Origin: Bryobacterales bacterium
Lineage (GTDB): Bacteria > Acidobacteriota > Terriglobia > Bryobacterales > Bryobacteraceae
Direction: 5' to 3'
Length of the DNA: 46,830 bases
Assembly (NCBI GenBank): GCA_019261985.1
Contig: JAFAQY010000128.1
Coordinates: forward strand, 1-46,830
The position numbers and the translations under genes were made by a program. The notes under the pieces were generated by a model. The model was not told where the DNA came from. It saw nothing but the letters and a program-made list of their open reading frames with translations, and did no database searches. Of this stretch, positions 26,938 to 35,721 are shown in pieces (the first letter of the stretch is position 1; the number at the start of each line of letters is the position of its first letter).

Positions 26938-27789
26938 ATGCGAATCGTTTCTTTGTTGGCGAGCGGCACGGAAATCGTTTGTGCCCTTGGGCTAGGCGAC
27001 TTTCTCGTGGGCCGCTCGCACGAATGCGACAACCCGGGCTGGGTCCGCTCGCTGCCCCAGTGCAGCGAGCCGGCGTTCGATATATCCGTGTCCAGCCGCG
27101 ACATCGACACCGAGGTAAACAGGCGCATCCGTTCCGGCGAGCCGCTATATACCATTCATCACGACCGCATTGCCGAGCTGCATCCGGACGTCATCATTGC
27201 TCAGCGGCACTGTGAGGTTTGCGCCATCACGCCGCGGGATTTGACGCCTGAGGTTCGCGCCAAGGTGATCCCGCTCTCGGCATTTTCGCTGCAGGATATA
27301 TTCGAGAGCATTCACCAGATCGCCCGCGGCGGCGGGGTGCCTGAACAGCGTGCAGAGGAGGTTATCTGCGATCAACGCAAACGCCTGGATCGCGTTCGCC
27401 GGGTGACCGAGGGCTTGCGCCGGCCCACCGTCGTCGTTCTCGAATGGACCGACCCGCTGTTTTCGATGGGCAACTGGGGACCGGAGCTGGTCGAGATCGC
27501 AGGGGGCGAGCCGTTGCTGGCCGCCAAAGGCCAGTATTCGCGCGCGATCCCGGCTGAACAGCTTCGGGAAGCCGATCCGGAGGTTCTTATCGTCGCTCCG
27601 TGCGGTTTCGATCGGGAGCGTTCGCAAGCGGAAGAGGCCGTCCTCGAAAAACTCCCCTGGTGGAGCGAATTGCGGGCCGTGAAAAATGGGCGCGTGGTGT
27701 TTGAGGACGGTAATCTTTATTTCAATCGTTCCGGCATGACCATCACCCGAACAGCCGAAATCATTGCGGCGATATTACATTCAGTCTAA
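26938..27789 (+). CDS. BtuF-like (TroA-fold) cobalamin-binding-type protein without signal peptide
   Basis: A 283-residue protein of the periplasmic-binding-protein fold used for vitamin B12 and iron-siderophore uptake. It begins MRIVSLLASGTEIVCALGLGDFLVG, the typical first strand and helix of BtuF (rVvSLaPsaTEil..lG..d.lVG), then GRSHECDNP, HHDRIAELHPDVIIAQRHCEVC, and the second lobe with TVVVLEWTDPLFSMGNWGPEL and DPEVLIVAPCGFD. No hydrophobic leader precedes this, so the protein appears cytoplasmic, unlike a true ABC receptor, and no permease genes are adjacent. It may bind a corrinoid or another cofactor inside the cell; ligand not known. No ribosome-binding site is obvious. Confidence 0.85.
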   Translation: MRIVSLLASGTEIVCALGLGDFLVGRSHECDNPGWVRSLPQCSEPAFDISVSSRDIDTEVNRRIRSGEPLYTIHHDRIAELHPDVIIAQRHCEVCAITPRDLTPEVRAKVIPLSAFSLQDIFESIHQIARGGGVPEQRAEEVICDQRKRLDRVRRVTEGLRRPTVVVLEWTDPLFSMGNWGPELVEIAGGEPLLAAKGQYSRAIPAEQLREADPEVLIVAPCGFDRERSQAEEAVLEKLPWWSELRAVKNGRVVFEDGNLYFNRSGMTITRTAEIIAAILHSV

Positions 27790-27827
27790 TCAGCCTCTGG
27801 AAGAGCATCGCGCACCACAAATTCCGA

Positions 27828-28295
27828 CTACGACGATGCCAGCGGAGCGACACTCTCCCGGTCGCTGTAAACAATCAAAGAGGCATATGTTCCATTCCTG
27901 GGATCGCGATGGACCAGCATGCGGCGCCCCTCCACGTCTAGCACCCCAGGAATACCGGCTCGGGCGTAGAGGTTCGCCTTTGTCGAGCGGTCGAAATCGA
28001 GGGCCGAATAGGCGACCTCCACTACCAATTGCAAGTCTTGCGGGCCTGGATTGGCCTTCGTGAAGGTTGAGTATTTGCTCTTTATGACAATAATGTCGGG
28101 GCTCAGGCTGCGGGTCGGGTTGTCATCAGGCGCGACGTCGATCGGAACTTCCGTCTCGACGTACTCAAATTCAAAGATGGAGATCAATAATCTGGCAAGC
28201 GACTTCAGTCCTATCGAGTGCGGGCGCTTCCTCGGCGTGTTATTCGCGTCATTGACAGTCCTCCTTACCCACTTGCCCTCAGATTCCCAAGGTGC
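27828..28295 (-). pseudogene. Decayed Uma2-family (DUF820) gene
   Basis: The frame holds most of a Uma2 domain, a PD-(D/E)XK-like fold abundant in acidobacteria and cyanobacteria: RPHSIGLKSLARLLISIF, PDIIVIKSKYST, LQLVVEVAYS, KANLYARAGI, VLDVEGRRMLVHRDP. It has no usable start codon in frame before a TGA at 28298-28296; the only candidate, TTG at 28187, would delete the first helix. An ATG behind a perfect AGGAGG lies just upstream but in another frame, which stops after 13 codons, so a frameshift seems to separate start and body. The expected EYW-V-L-D motif has shrunk to GVLD. I read it as a pseudogene. Confidence 0.7.
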
Positions 28296-28926
28296 TCAGC
28301 AGTGCCAGGACCGATGCCGCAGTTAATCCGTTGTTCGTAGCGAGGCCGCTTGCGATCGATTGATACTGTGCCGACGGCGGGGGCGCGGGGGTACCAATCC
28401 CAAGCGACGTGGACCTCGAGGGCGTGGGCGCCTGGTTTGCAGCCTTTGCGCTCACGTTCCTCACCCAAGTGTCAGGATCGACCTGATACGAGGGCTCGAT
28501 TAACTTGAGCTGCAGTAGATGAAAAATGACGAAGGCCGCAGCCGAGGGGCATAGCGACAAGTCTCGCTGCCCCCCCGGAGCGTATGCTGCTGCAGGCCGT
28601 ACAAGAGCTGGATAGACCCGGGCCATTCGTAGCCGATAGGTCTGCATCTGGCTGACGTTTGTCTTAACATAAGACGGAAGCTGGAGCGCCTCAGCGACGC
28701 CATTTAGGGCGGAGACGAGCTCACCGATGCCTACACCTTTGCGCCCGTGCTGTCGATATAGCAATTCCGCCTGAAAAAGCCTGCCGTTCAGGCCGATTGA
28801 CGGGTGGAACGCAAACGGCAGGTAGCTTACCACAGTGTCTGTGAAGCTTTGCACCACTTGGAGGTTCCCCGATGATGCGGCCCGCGCGGCAGCGTCAAGT
28901 GGGTCAGTATACGGCTGTTGTGCCAT
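28279..28926 (-). CDS. Hypothetical protein
   Basis: A 215-residue open frame from ATG 28926 (a GGAG lies about 10 nt upstream; TTG 28932 is an alternative). The first 150 residues look like a folded, mainly helical domain (VVQSFTDTVVSYLPFAFHP, LFQAELLYRQHGRKGVGI, MQTYRLRMARVYPALVRPAA, AAFVIFHLLQLKLIEPSYQ). The C-terminal 65 residues are rich in Ala, Ser, Pro and Thr and look disordered, ending LTAASVLALLSTLGI. No signal peptide. I recognise no family. It lies in a zone of decayed genes, and its end overlaps the frame of the broken Uma2 gene, so it may be a horizontally acquired or lineage-specific gene. Confidence 0.55.
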   Translation of the reverse strand: MAQQPYTDPLDAAARAASSGNLQVVQSFTDTVVSYLPFAFHPSIGLNGRLFQAELLYRQHGRKGVGIGELVSALNGVAEALQLPSYVKTNVSQMQTYRLRMARVYPALVRPAAAYAPGGQRDLSLCPSAAAFVIFHLLQLKLIEPSYQVDPDTWVRNVSAKAANQAPTPSRSTSLGIGTPAPPPSAQYQSIASGLATNNGLTAASVLALLSTLGI

Positions 28927-29185
28927 CGTCAAGGCTCCGCAGATTAAGAATACGGTTAACCCGATTGAACATTCGACTTCATTTGTTCCCCTTTTCCCTA
29001 GTCGAGTGTAGTCGCGCCGCCCCGCTACCTCCCCAGAAGCGGGTGTCCGACGAATACAGCCCTAGTTCCCACTGCATGAAACGGTTCGAGCCGAAGCCAG
29101 CGTGCGCCGCCTACCGATTTTAGTAACACGCCCTATGGTGCCGGCACGCCGATAACATCATGGAATAATATGCGCCGGACTTGGC

Positions 29186-29540
29186 GCTGTCAACACCACC
29201 GTCCTCGGACCGAAACTCGCAAAATGTTACGCACGATTGTCCGGAAATTGTTCTCGATATCCCGGCAGACGACAGCCGCCCTCGACATTATGGCCGGAGG
29301 CTTCGATGCAGGCATTCACTTTGGTGAATACATTTCAAAAGGACGTGCTCGCAGCTCGCATGTCCAGGGATCACCGGGGTGCGATGGGTGGGCGCTCGCG
29401 ATTATTTCAAATCACATCCCAAACCGAAAACACCGCACGACCTCGTCAAGCATCGCCGCATCCACTTCCGGCATGGAACTGCCGGTGTATATCATTGGCA
29501 GTTCGATAAAGACAAAAAATCTCTGTCCGTTGCGGTGAAC
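29186..29540 (+). pseudogene. Remnant of a LysR-family regulator (effector-binding domain in five frame pieces)
   Basis: Successive reading frames together spell a LysR substrate-binding domain: VNTTVLGPKLAK (from 29189), PEIVLDIPADDSR (from 29241), LDIMAGGFDAGIHFGEYISK (from 29281), DVLAARMSRDHRGAM (from 29342), then ARDYFKSHPKPKTPHDL and HFRHGTAGVYHW to SLSVAVNG (from 29379). Each step moves the frame the same way, implying four indels. The N-terminal helix-turn-helix is missing upstream and the sequence stops resembling LysR after VAVNG. Clearly non-functional. Confidence 0.85.
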
Positions 29541-29652
29541 GGCTCGCGAGAGGAACTTTGGAATCCCGCCGAACTGCTATTCATGCGGCGCAACGTATCA
29601 CGGCACCCCGCCCGCAAGAACCGGGCCAGGTGGAGCGCGGCCGCGGTGAGAC

Positions 29653-29877
29653 CTGGCGAATGAACTCAAAGAACGGCTTCCAGTGGCAGCCGTCTAGCAG
29701 GACCTGACGCGAGGACGAAAACGACCTGGATGGAAGCGCGCATTCGCGCGGGCTCTGGAGGCGGCGGACAGATTCTCCGAAGTGACCGAGTCCCAGATTG
29801 AAGCGGTTCGCGGCCTCCGGGCCGAGAACAAGAAGACACCAGAGATCACCGGTGCGGCGTCGAAGAAAACAGCCTAG
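29653..29877 (+). pseudogene. Degenerate coding segment of unknown family
   Basis: One frame reads LANELKERLPVAAV, an in-frame TAG at 29695, then QDLTRGRKRPGWKRAFARAL and a further 36 codons ending at TAG 29875-29877. The second part is rich in Arg, Lys, Glu and Ala like a real helical protein. There is no start codon with a ribosome-binding site and the frame is closed upstream by TGA at 29647. I take it as a broken gene fragment, possibly from a mobile element; the family is not recognised. Confidence 0.4.
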
Positions 29878-30038
29878 CTTGGCTAAGCTAGTTGGTGCCG
29901 CGCTAATACTGTGTCCCCGGAGTTCTTCACGCGCTGACCTGAAAAGAGATCTTGGAGTAATCGTGTAGGATTGCCACCGCAGACAGGAAAACCGCTAATG
30001 TAAACCCCACAAGTTGTCGATAACCAAACTGTCGCGCC

Positions 30039-31424
30039 ATGAGCTCTTCCGTTTCCGGCCTTAGTTCTTCAAATTCTTCGCTGTTTACGCCTATCGCTTT
30101 GAACGGTGTAAGCCAGTACTCCAGCGATCTCCAGAGCGTCCTCAATCGCGCGGTACAGATCGCGCAAATCCCCATACAAGAGCTTCAGAATCAAGATTCG
30201 AACGTTCAGCAGAAACAGAACATGCTGGGGGTGTTTCAAACGGATGTCTCTGCGCTGGCCAACAGCCTCCAATTCCTGGGCAAGCTAGCTGGAGGGCAAG
30301 CGCTATCGGCTAGCAGTTCCGATCCCAGCGCCGTGGCCGCAATCAATACGGGCAGCACGTCCCCGGCAAACTACGTCATCAATTCAATTACCGCCCCCGC
30401 GAGCGCCGCCAACGAAACCAGCTTGACCAGCTACGCCGATTCCAACTCCACGCCCGTCTCCCCCACAGGAACTATGGAGCTATTGGTAGGATCCACGCCC
30501 TACACCTTCACGCTGGCCAACAACAACCTGACTTCGCTGCGCGATGAGATAAATTCCCTGGGCGCCGGAGTAACTGCGTCGATTCTCACCACATCGGCCG
30601 GAAACTACCTCTCGGTGGCCGCAAACGCCACGGGCGCCACAACACTCCAACTGATCGATGACCCGAACGGCGCCAAGGCACAATGGCTCACGCACAACAA
30701 TCAGGGCAGCGACGCCCAATTTCAGTTGGACGGAATCAATTTACAGCAGCCGAGCAATGTCGTGAACGATGTTATTCCGGGCCTCACATTTACAATCCAA
30801 GGCACCACGAACACGCCCGTGACTCTTTCTCTGCAGAGCGATCCTACTCAACTCAGCTCGGCGTTGCAAAATTTTGTTACCGCGTATAACCAGGTGCAAA
30901 CGGATCTGAAGACGCAACAAGGCCCTTCGGGAGGTCTCCTTAGCGGCGACACGCTTATTACAGAGCTCCGCAATTCCATGCAGCAGATCGCCTCCTACAC
31001 GAGTTCCAAAGGGTCCGTAGAGAGCTTGGCCGATCTCGGAGTTGAATTCGACAGCAGCGGAACGGCATCGTTCAATCAAACCACGTTCAGTCAACTCTCC
31101 GATTCTCAGCTTTCGGGTGCGTTCAGTTTCATTGGCTCGGCCACTGCGGGACTGGGTGGATTTTCGCAAGCCCTCCAACAATACAGCGACCCCATTACCG
31201 GGCTTATCAAGACCGAGCAGAACGGCCTAAGCACGTCAGATAAACACATCCAAAGCCAGATCACGAGCATCACCGATCGCATTAATACCATGCAGAAGAA
31301 TCTGGCCTCGCAGCTTCAAAAGGCGGACACCCTGCTCGCCGAGCTTCAGAATCAACAGCAGACATTGACCGCGAGCCTGCAAGGCCTAAGTTTGGTTCTG
31401 TACGGCAGATACCGCACGCAATGA
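30039..31424 (+). CDS. fliD: Flagellar hook-associated protein 2 (filament cap)
   Basis: FliD caps the growing flagellar filament and helps flagellin fold; it is exported through the flagellar type III system. 461 residues. The N-terminus has the conserved DLQSVLNRAVQIAQIPIQELQNQ stretch (cf. D-i..lV..lm.ae..pl..l..q of FliD). The central FliD_C region has FQLDGINLQQPSNVVNDVIPGLTFTI, and a C-terminal coiled coil (GLIKTEQNGLSTSDKHIQSQ onward) ends the protein. No other filament genes are in the window. The ATG at 30039 has no Shine-Dalgarno sequence. It overlaps the next gene by 4 nt. Confidence 0.92.
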   Translation: MSSSVSGLSSSNSSLFTPIALNGVSQYSSDLQSVLNRAVQIAQIPIQELQNQDSNVQQKQNMLGVFQTDVSALANSLQFLGKLAGGQALSASSSDPSAVAAINTGSTSPANYVINSITAPASAANETSLTSYADSNSTPVSPTGTMELLVGSTPYTFTLANNNLTSLRDEINSLGAGVTASILTTSAGNYLSVAANATGATTLQLIDDPNGAKAQWLTHNNQGSDAQFQLDGINLQQPSNVVNDVIPGLTFTIQGTTNTPVTLSLQSDPTQLSSALQNFVTAYNQVQTDLKTQQGPSGGLLSGDTLITELRNSMQQIASYTSSKGSVESLADLGVEFDSSGTASFNQTTFSQLSDSQLSGAFSFIGSATAGLGGFSQALQQYSDPITGLIKTEQNGLSTSDKHIQSQITSITDRINTMQKNLASQLQKADTLLAELQNQQQTLTASLQGLSLVLYGRYRTQ

Positions 31425-31696
31425 CGCTCGAAGAGGCAACGCACAATCTCATGGCGGCGCTACGGGATCACGATCTTGACGCCGTCGCGGCCGCTCTGGC
31501 CGACCGCGCCGCATGCATTAAGGCCGGATCCCGGCCCACCTCGGAGTTAATCGCAGCCGGTAATCGCGCCATTTACGACCTGCTTACTCTCAAACAGCGG
31601 CTTGCATTCGAAAACGCCAGGCTGAATCAGATCCGGGAGAGCCTGACCGACACGCTTTCGGGACTCAAGCAACCCCATTTTGACTATTGCGGCTAA
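31421..31696 (+). CDS. Small helical protein, probable FliT/FlgN-type chaperone of FliD
   Basis: A 91-residue, predominantly helical protein (TLEEATHNLMAALRDHDLDA, AIYDLLTLKQRLAFENARLNQ, IRESLTDTLSGL). It overlaps fliD by 4 nt (ATGA at 31421-31424), the classic layout of a protein and its chaperone. Size, helical content and place match FliT or FliS/FlgN-type export chaperones, which bind the C-terminal helices of FliD. Sequence identity to known FliT is not obvious, so the role is inferred from position. Confidence 0.65.
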   Translation: MTLEEATHNLMAALRDHDLDAVAAALADRAACIKAGSRPTSELIAAGNRAIYDLLTLKQRLAFENARLNQIRESLTDTLSGLKQPHFDYCG

Positions 31697-31730
31697 TCCT
31701 GCTAAACCATGCCCACGCGCATGCGGTGGT

Positions 31731-32525
31731 CTAGGCTCCCATTTTCTCGGCCAGATCCACAATATTCTCCGCCACCACATCAAAATCGCCCGTCTTCGCC
31801 GTGTCTCCCCGCCGCGTTGGACCGTACTCGTCGGGGCGGTGGACAAAGCCGGTGCGTAATCCGAAGCCGCGGGCAGCCTGGAGGTCGTTACGGTGTGCGG
31901 CAGTCATCATCACTTCGTCTGGTTTGAGGCTCAGCAGCTCGACCGCCGTCAAGTAAGACTCGCGGTCCGGCTTGTAGTGGCGAGCTAGTTCAGCGGACAA
32001 AATCAGGTCCCACGGCAAACCGGCGTTCTTCGCCATATCGGCAAGCAGAGAAACGTTGCCATTCGACAGCGGCGCAATGGCGAATTTTTTCTTCAGCCGC
32101 GTAAGGCCGGCAACGGAATCGGGCCAGGGTTTCAACCGGTGCCAGACGCGATTCCAATGGTCTTTTTCGCCTTCCGTGAGTCCGTTAATTCCGAATTCCT
32201 TGAGCAGATCCTCCAGCAGCATGCGGTGCAGCCCGTCGAGTTTGGTCCACGGCATTTCGCCCTTCCGTACCTTTTCCATCGCAGGGGAGTAACCGGCACG
32301 CCAGCGGTCGGCGAAGCGCGCCCAGTCGATCGTGATTCCCTTCGATTTCCCCCATACCGCGCCCTCCGCAATGATCGACCCGCGCCAGTCGACGACGGTG
32401 CCGAAGGTATCGAATACCAATGCTTTTACGCCAAGGGGCGCCGCCGAGGTTTGCGCGCGTGCGGTTCCCATACCGACAAGTGTCCCCAAGCCAGCCAACA
32501 GAAGCTCCCTGCGTTGTAAGTTCAT
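31731..32525 (-). CDS. Haloacid dehalogenase type II-like hydrolase with twin-arginine signal
   Basis: A 264-residue HAD-superfamily protein close to L-2-haloacid dehalogenases. The nucleophile Asp (D39) lies in ALVFDTFGTVVDWRGS. Motif II is in IAPLSNGNVSL, the motif III Lys in ELARHYKPDRESYLTA, and the acidic motif IV position reads MMTAAHRNDLQAARGFGLRTGFV. The N-terminus MNLQRRELLLAGLG... TARAQ is a twin-arginine (Tat) signal, so the folded enzyme should be exported, which is unusual for this family. ATG 32525 has AAGGAG 7 nt upstream. The true substrate is unknown; a phosphatase or dehalogenase reaction is possible. Confidence 0.88.
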   Translation of the reverse strand: MNLQRRELLLAGLGTLVGMGTARAQTSAAPLGVKALVFDTFGTVVDWRGSIIAEGAVWGKSKGITIDWARFADRWRAGYSPAMEKVRKGEMPWTKLDGLHRMLLEDLLKEFGINGLTEGEKDHWNRVWHRLKPWPDSVAGLTRLKKKFAIAPLSNGNVSLLADMAKNAGLPWDLILSAELARHYKPDRESYLTAVELLSLKPDEVMMTAAHRNDLQAARGFGLRTGFVHRPDEYGPTRRGDTAKTGDFDVVAENIVDLAEKMGA

Positions 32526-32602
32526 GGTCCGCTCCTTTTGAAGACTATTCGCGCAAACCAATTTACAACGTGCGTTTTACCTGTGCATCTTCCGCCGCGG
32601 CG

Positions 32603-33973
32603 CTACTTCTTCTCGCCCGCGCTGATGATTCCCGTGCGCGCGAGGAAGCCGGTATCGAGCTTGCCCTCGATAAAGTCCGGGTGGCTCAGAATATGCTCAT
32701 GTAGCGGAATGGAGGTATGGATTCCCTCTACCACGAACATTTCCAATGCCCGAAGCATGCGCCGCCGCGCCTCTTCCCGGTCCGAACCCCAGGCAATTAA
32801 TTTCGCCACCAACGAATCGTAGTGGGGCGGAATCACTCCATCCGTGTAGGCGGCTGTGTCGACGCGGATGCCGGCGCCGCCCGGAAGATTTAACCCGGTA
32901 ATCCGGCCCGGCGAGGGCACGAAGGTTTCCGGATGCTCGGCATTGATGCGGCACTCGATCGCATGGCCGCGCAACGGCGGCGTGCCTAACGGGAATGGCA
33001 GGATCTCGGTCAGCTTCTCGCCTGCCGCTATCAGAATCTGGCTTTTCACTAAGTCTGCTCCGGTTACCATTTCCGTGACAGGATGCTCCACTTGGATTCG
33101 CGCATTGACTTCGATGAAGTAGAGATTGCCATCCTGGTCCATCAGGAACTCGACGGTTCCGGCGTTGGTATATCCGATCGCTTTGAGCGCCACGCGAAGG
33201 CCATCGGAAATTCGCTGGCGAAGTTCGGGCTTTACCGCCGTTGAGGGCGCCTCCTCGACCAGCTTTTGGTGCCGCCGCTGAATGGAGCACTCGCGCTCGC
33301 CTAAAACCTCGACGTTTCCTTGTTCATCGGCGAGGATTTGGAATTCGATATGGCGAGGGTTTTCGGCCAGCTTCTCCATGTACATGTCGCCGCAGGAGAA
33401 CGCGGCGGCGGCTTCGGCCTGTGCTTGCGAGAGCAGCCCCGGAAGATCCTCGGCGTTCCGCACCACGCGCATGCCCCGCCCTCCGCCACCCGCCGAGGCT
33501 TTCAGCATCACCGGATAGCCAATCGTTCCGGCGATGTCGAGAGCTTCTTCCACGCTCTTCAAAACGTCTTTCGATCCCATCAGGACGGGCACGCCGGCAT
33601 CGTTCATGGCCGCGCGGGCCTCCTGTTTCAGTCCCATTCGGCGGATCACGGGCGGCGTTGGCCCGATGAACTTCAGGCCGCTGGTTTCGCACACCTCGGC
33701 GAAGTCGGCGTTTTCGGAGAGGAAGCCATAGCCCGGATGAACGGCTTCTGCATTTGTAATTTCCGCGGCGCTGATCACGCTCGGAATATCCAGATAGCTG
33801 CGCGCGCTTTTCGCCGGGCCAATGCAGATAGCTTCATCGGCGAACCGGGTGTGCAGGCTGTGGCGGTCCGCTTCGGAATACACCGCGACTGTTTTGATGC
33901 CAAGGTCCTTGCAGGCGCAGATGACTCGGAGGGCGATTTCGCCACGGTTCGCAATAAGAATTTTCTTGAACAT
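32603..33973 (-). CDS. accC: Biotin carboxylase subunit of acetyl-CoA carboxylase
   Basis: ATP-grasp enzyme that carboxylates biotin on AccB, the first step of malonyl-CoA formation for fatty acid synthesis. 456 residues, normal length. Landmarks: [30 protein letters not shown], the glycine-rich ATP loop [14 protein letters not shown] (about 159-172), [29 protein letters not shown] and [15 protein letters not shown], which keeps the catalytic Asn-x-Arg. The ATG at 33973 lies 49 nt after accB. Last gene of pepP-accB-accC. Confidence 0.98.
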   Translation of the reverse strand: MFKKILIANRGEIALRVICACKDLGIKTVAVYSEADRHSLHTRFADEAICIGPAKSARSYLDIPSVISAAEITNAEAVHPGYGFLSENADFAEVCETSGLKFIGPTPPVIRRMGLKQEARAAMNDAGVPVLMGSKDVLKSVEEALDIAGTIGYPVMLKASAGGGGRGMRVVRNAEDLPGLLSQAQAEAAAAFSCGDMYMEKLAENPRHIEFQILADEQGNVEVLGERECSIQRRHQKLVEEAPSTAVKPELRQRISDGLRVALKAIGYTNAGTVEFLMDQDGNLYFIEVNARIQVEHPVTEMVTGADLVKSQILIAAGEKLTEILPFPLGTPPLRGHAIECRINAEHPETFVPSPGRITGLNLPGGAGIRVDTAAYTDGVIPPHYDSLVAKLIAWGSDREEARRRMLRALEMFVVEGIHTSIPLHEHILSHPDFIEGKLDTGFLARTGIISAGEKK

Positions 33974-34022
33974 TTTTTAGCGCAAAACCAGCGGCGCGGG
34001 TGGCCGGCCGCGACCAGTCGTT

Positions 34023-34568
34023 TTAACCTCCGCCGCGCCGGTCCGCGTTTTGCGCGGGTAATGAAGAGCCGGGATCAATGGCGTACAGACGTTCTCCATA
34101 CTCCACCGGGCTGCCGTTCTCCACGAATTTCGAGACGATCGTCCCCGCCACTTCCGCATTGATTTCGTTCAAGAGTTTCATTGCTTCCACGATGCAGAGC
34201 ACTTGGCCCACCTTTACCGAATCGCCCACTTTCACGAAAGGCGGCGCGTCGGGCGAAGGAGCGTCATAAAACGTGCCCACGATCGGCGATTTCACCACAA
34301 CCTGCTCGGCCGCTGCAGGCTCGGCGGCTTTCACGGGCGGCGCTGGTTCAGCGGCTTTCACGGGTGGCGCGGATGGGGGCTCGGGTGGCGCGGCGGGCAT
34401 CGGCGCCACCATGCCGGGCGCGGCGATCACGACCGGAGCCTGCGGCATCGCCGCGGTTGGTTCCGCCCTGCGAATCCGCAGGCGGTCTTCCCCGCGCTGC
34501 AGTTCCAGTTCGCCCACGCCGCTTTCATTGAAAAGCCGAAGCAGCTCTTTGATTTCATCGATTGTCAT
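34023..34568 (-). CDS. accB: Biotin carboxyl carrier protein of acetyl-CoA carboxylase
   Basis: Carries the biotin that shuttles CO2 between AccC and the carboxyltransferase. 181 residues: an N-terminal helix (IDEIKELLRLFNESGVGELEL), a Pro/Ala-rich linker (about 40-90) with the near-repeat KAAEPAPPV, and a biotinyl domain from SPIVGTFYDAPSPD to the end. The biotinylated Lys is K131 in CIVEAMKLLNEI. The ATG follows the pepP stop codon with no gap (TAAATG), so translation is coupled. Confidence 0.97.
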   Translation of the reverse strand: MTIDEIKELLRLFNESGVGELELQRGEDRLRIRRAEPTAAMPQAPVVIAAPGMVAPMPAAPPEPPSAPPVKAAEPAPPVKAAEPAAAEQVVVKSPIVGTFYDAPSPDAPPFVKVGDSVKVGQVLCIVEAMKLLNEINAEVAGTIVSKFVENGSPVEYGERLYAIDPGSSLPAQNADRRGGG

Positions 34569-35645
34569 TTACAGGATGAATAGCTTTTTCGGCGTCTGGG
34601 TGATGACTTGGCAGCCGTTCTCGGTTACCAGCACAGTGTCTTCGATACGTATTCCGGCAAACCCGTTTACATAGGCTCCGGGTTCGACCGTAATCACCAT
34701 ACCGGCCTGAAGCTTCATCTTTTCCTTTTTCCCGATTTTCGGCGCTTCATGGATCTCCAGGCCCAGGCCGTGTCCGGTAGAATGCACAAACTGTTTGTCG
34801 AGATGAAAGCCTTTCAAAACCTTTCGCGCGGTCGCATCCACCCTGGCGGCCGGCACGCCAGCGCGGATTGAATCGATCGCCGCAAGCTGCGCTTCCGATA
34901 CCGCCTTATAAAGCTCGCGAATGCGCCGCGGGGGCGTGCCAATATGAGCCACCCGAGTCATGTCGCTGGAATAGCCGTCGACGACCGCGCCCATGTCGAT
35001 AAGAACCAATTCCTTATCGCCGATCGCGTGGCTTGTAGGATGGGCGTGAGGAAGAGCCGACCTTGGACCCGCGGCCACGATCGTGTCAAACGCGGTCTTC
35101 TCCGCTCCGAGCATGCGCATTTGAAAATCGAGTTCGGCCGCAATTTGGTGTTCGCGAACGCCCGGGCGCACGCGGTTCATGGTCCGGGCGAAAGCTTCCG
35201 AATTAACGCGCACGCTGCGGCGGATTTTTGCGATCTCGTCTGGAGACTTCACCGCCCGCAACTCCTCGATGAGATTGGCAACTGGCTCCAAGGCGGCTCC
35301 GGCGGGAAGAGCGTCCTGCAGTTGCGCGTAACGGTCCATGCGAAGCCATGCGGGTTCGAAGCCTATTTTCTTGAACTTCTTGCGTCTTATAATTCCAGCC
35401 GCCGCGGCGATCAACTCGCCCTTGCATACGTGGACTTTACAGGAAAGATTTGCCGCGGCTTCGGAGCCGTAGCGCGGGTCAGTGAAAAAATGCTCTTCGG
35501 ATGGAGTGATCAGAACCAGCCCGTTTGATCCCGCATATCCAGTGAGATAGCGAACATTGGCGAGGGAAGAGACAAGAAGCGCATCCACTTTCTTGGCCGC
35601 GAGCTGTTCCGCTGCGGCGCGGCGGCGTTGTTCAAATTCGGTCAA
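34569..35645 (-). CDS. pepP: Xaa-Pro aminopeptidase (M24 family)
   Basis: Creatinase/M24 metallopeptidase removing residues before proline; cytoplasmic. 358 residues: N-terminal creatinase-like domain (VDALLVSSLANVRYLTGYAGSNG) and catalytic pita-bread domain. Metal ligands are the Asp of LIDMGAVVDGYSSDMTR, the His of STGHGLGLEIHEAP, and the Glu residues of ITVEPGAYV and IRIEDTVLV. The only sensible start is TTG at 35645: TAAACT (35657-35652) lies 6 nt upstream and there is no ribosome-binding site, suggesting a leaderless message. It sits before accB-accC, a common neighbourhood. Confidence 0.92.
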   Translation of the reverse strand: MTEFEQRRRAAAEQLAAKKVDALLVSSLANVRYLTGYAGSNGLVLITPSEEHFFTDPRYGSEAAANLSCKVHVCKGELIAAAAGIIRRKKFKKIGFEPAWLRMDRYAQLQDALPAGAALEPVANLIEELRAVKSPDEIAKIRRSVRVNSEAFARTMNRVRPGVREHQIAAELDFQMRMLGAEKTAFDTIVAAGPRSALPHAHPTSHAIGDKELVLIDMGAVVDGYSSDMTRVAHIGTPPRRIRELYKAVSEAQLAAIDSIRAGVPAARVDATARKVLKGFHLDKQFVHSTGHGLGLEIHEAPKIGKKEKMKLQAGMVITVEPGAYVNGFAGIRIEDTVLVTENGCQVITQTPKKLFIL

Positions 35646-35651
35646 ATTAAT

Positions 35652-35657
35652 AGTTTA
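35652..35657 (-). promoter_or_regulatory. Putative -10 box of pepP-accB-accC
   Basis: TAAACT on the minus strand, 6 nt before the TTG at 35645. No good -35 element seen. Confidence 0.4.
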
Positions 35658-35699
35658 GCGAAAACGCAAGGCGGTGAACTTGTTTTGGCCGGATCCCTC

Positions 35700-35705
35700 T
35701 ATAAT
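35700..35705 (+). promoter_or_regulatory. -10 box of the Uma2 gene
   Basis: Perfect TATAAT at 35700-35705, followed by GGAAGGAG and the GTG at 35722. It is divergent from the pepP promoter. The mRNA leader would be about 10 nt and contain the ribosome-binding site. Confidence 0.45.
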
Positions 35706-35721
35706 CAGGAAGGAGCTTGTT

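Noticed and set aside
28933-29185. Search for a LysR helix-turn-helix upstream of the pseudogene
   Set aside because: No frame on the plus strand shows the LysR DNA-binding pattern; I see nothing else identifiable in this stretch.
29927-30040. Minus-strand 37-codon frame with one hydrophobic helix, starting inside the fliD start region
   Set aside because: It has an ATG and a plausible membrane helix but no ribosome-binding site, overlaps the fliD start, and has no recognisable relatives; not enough to call a gene.
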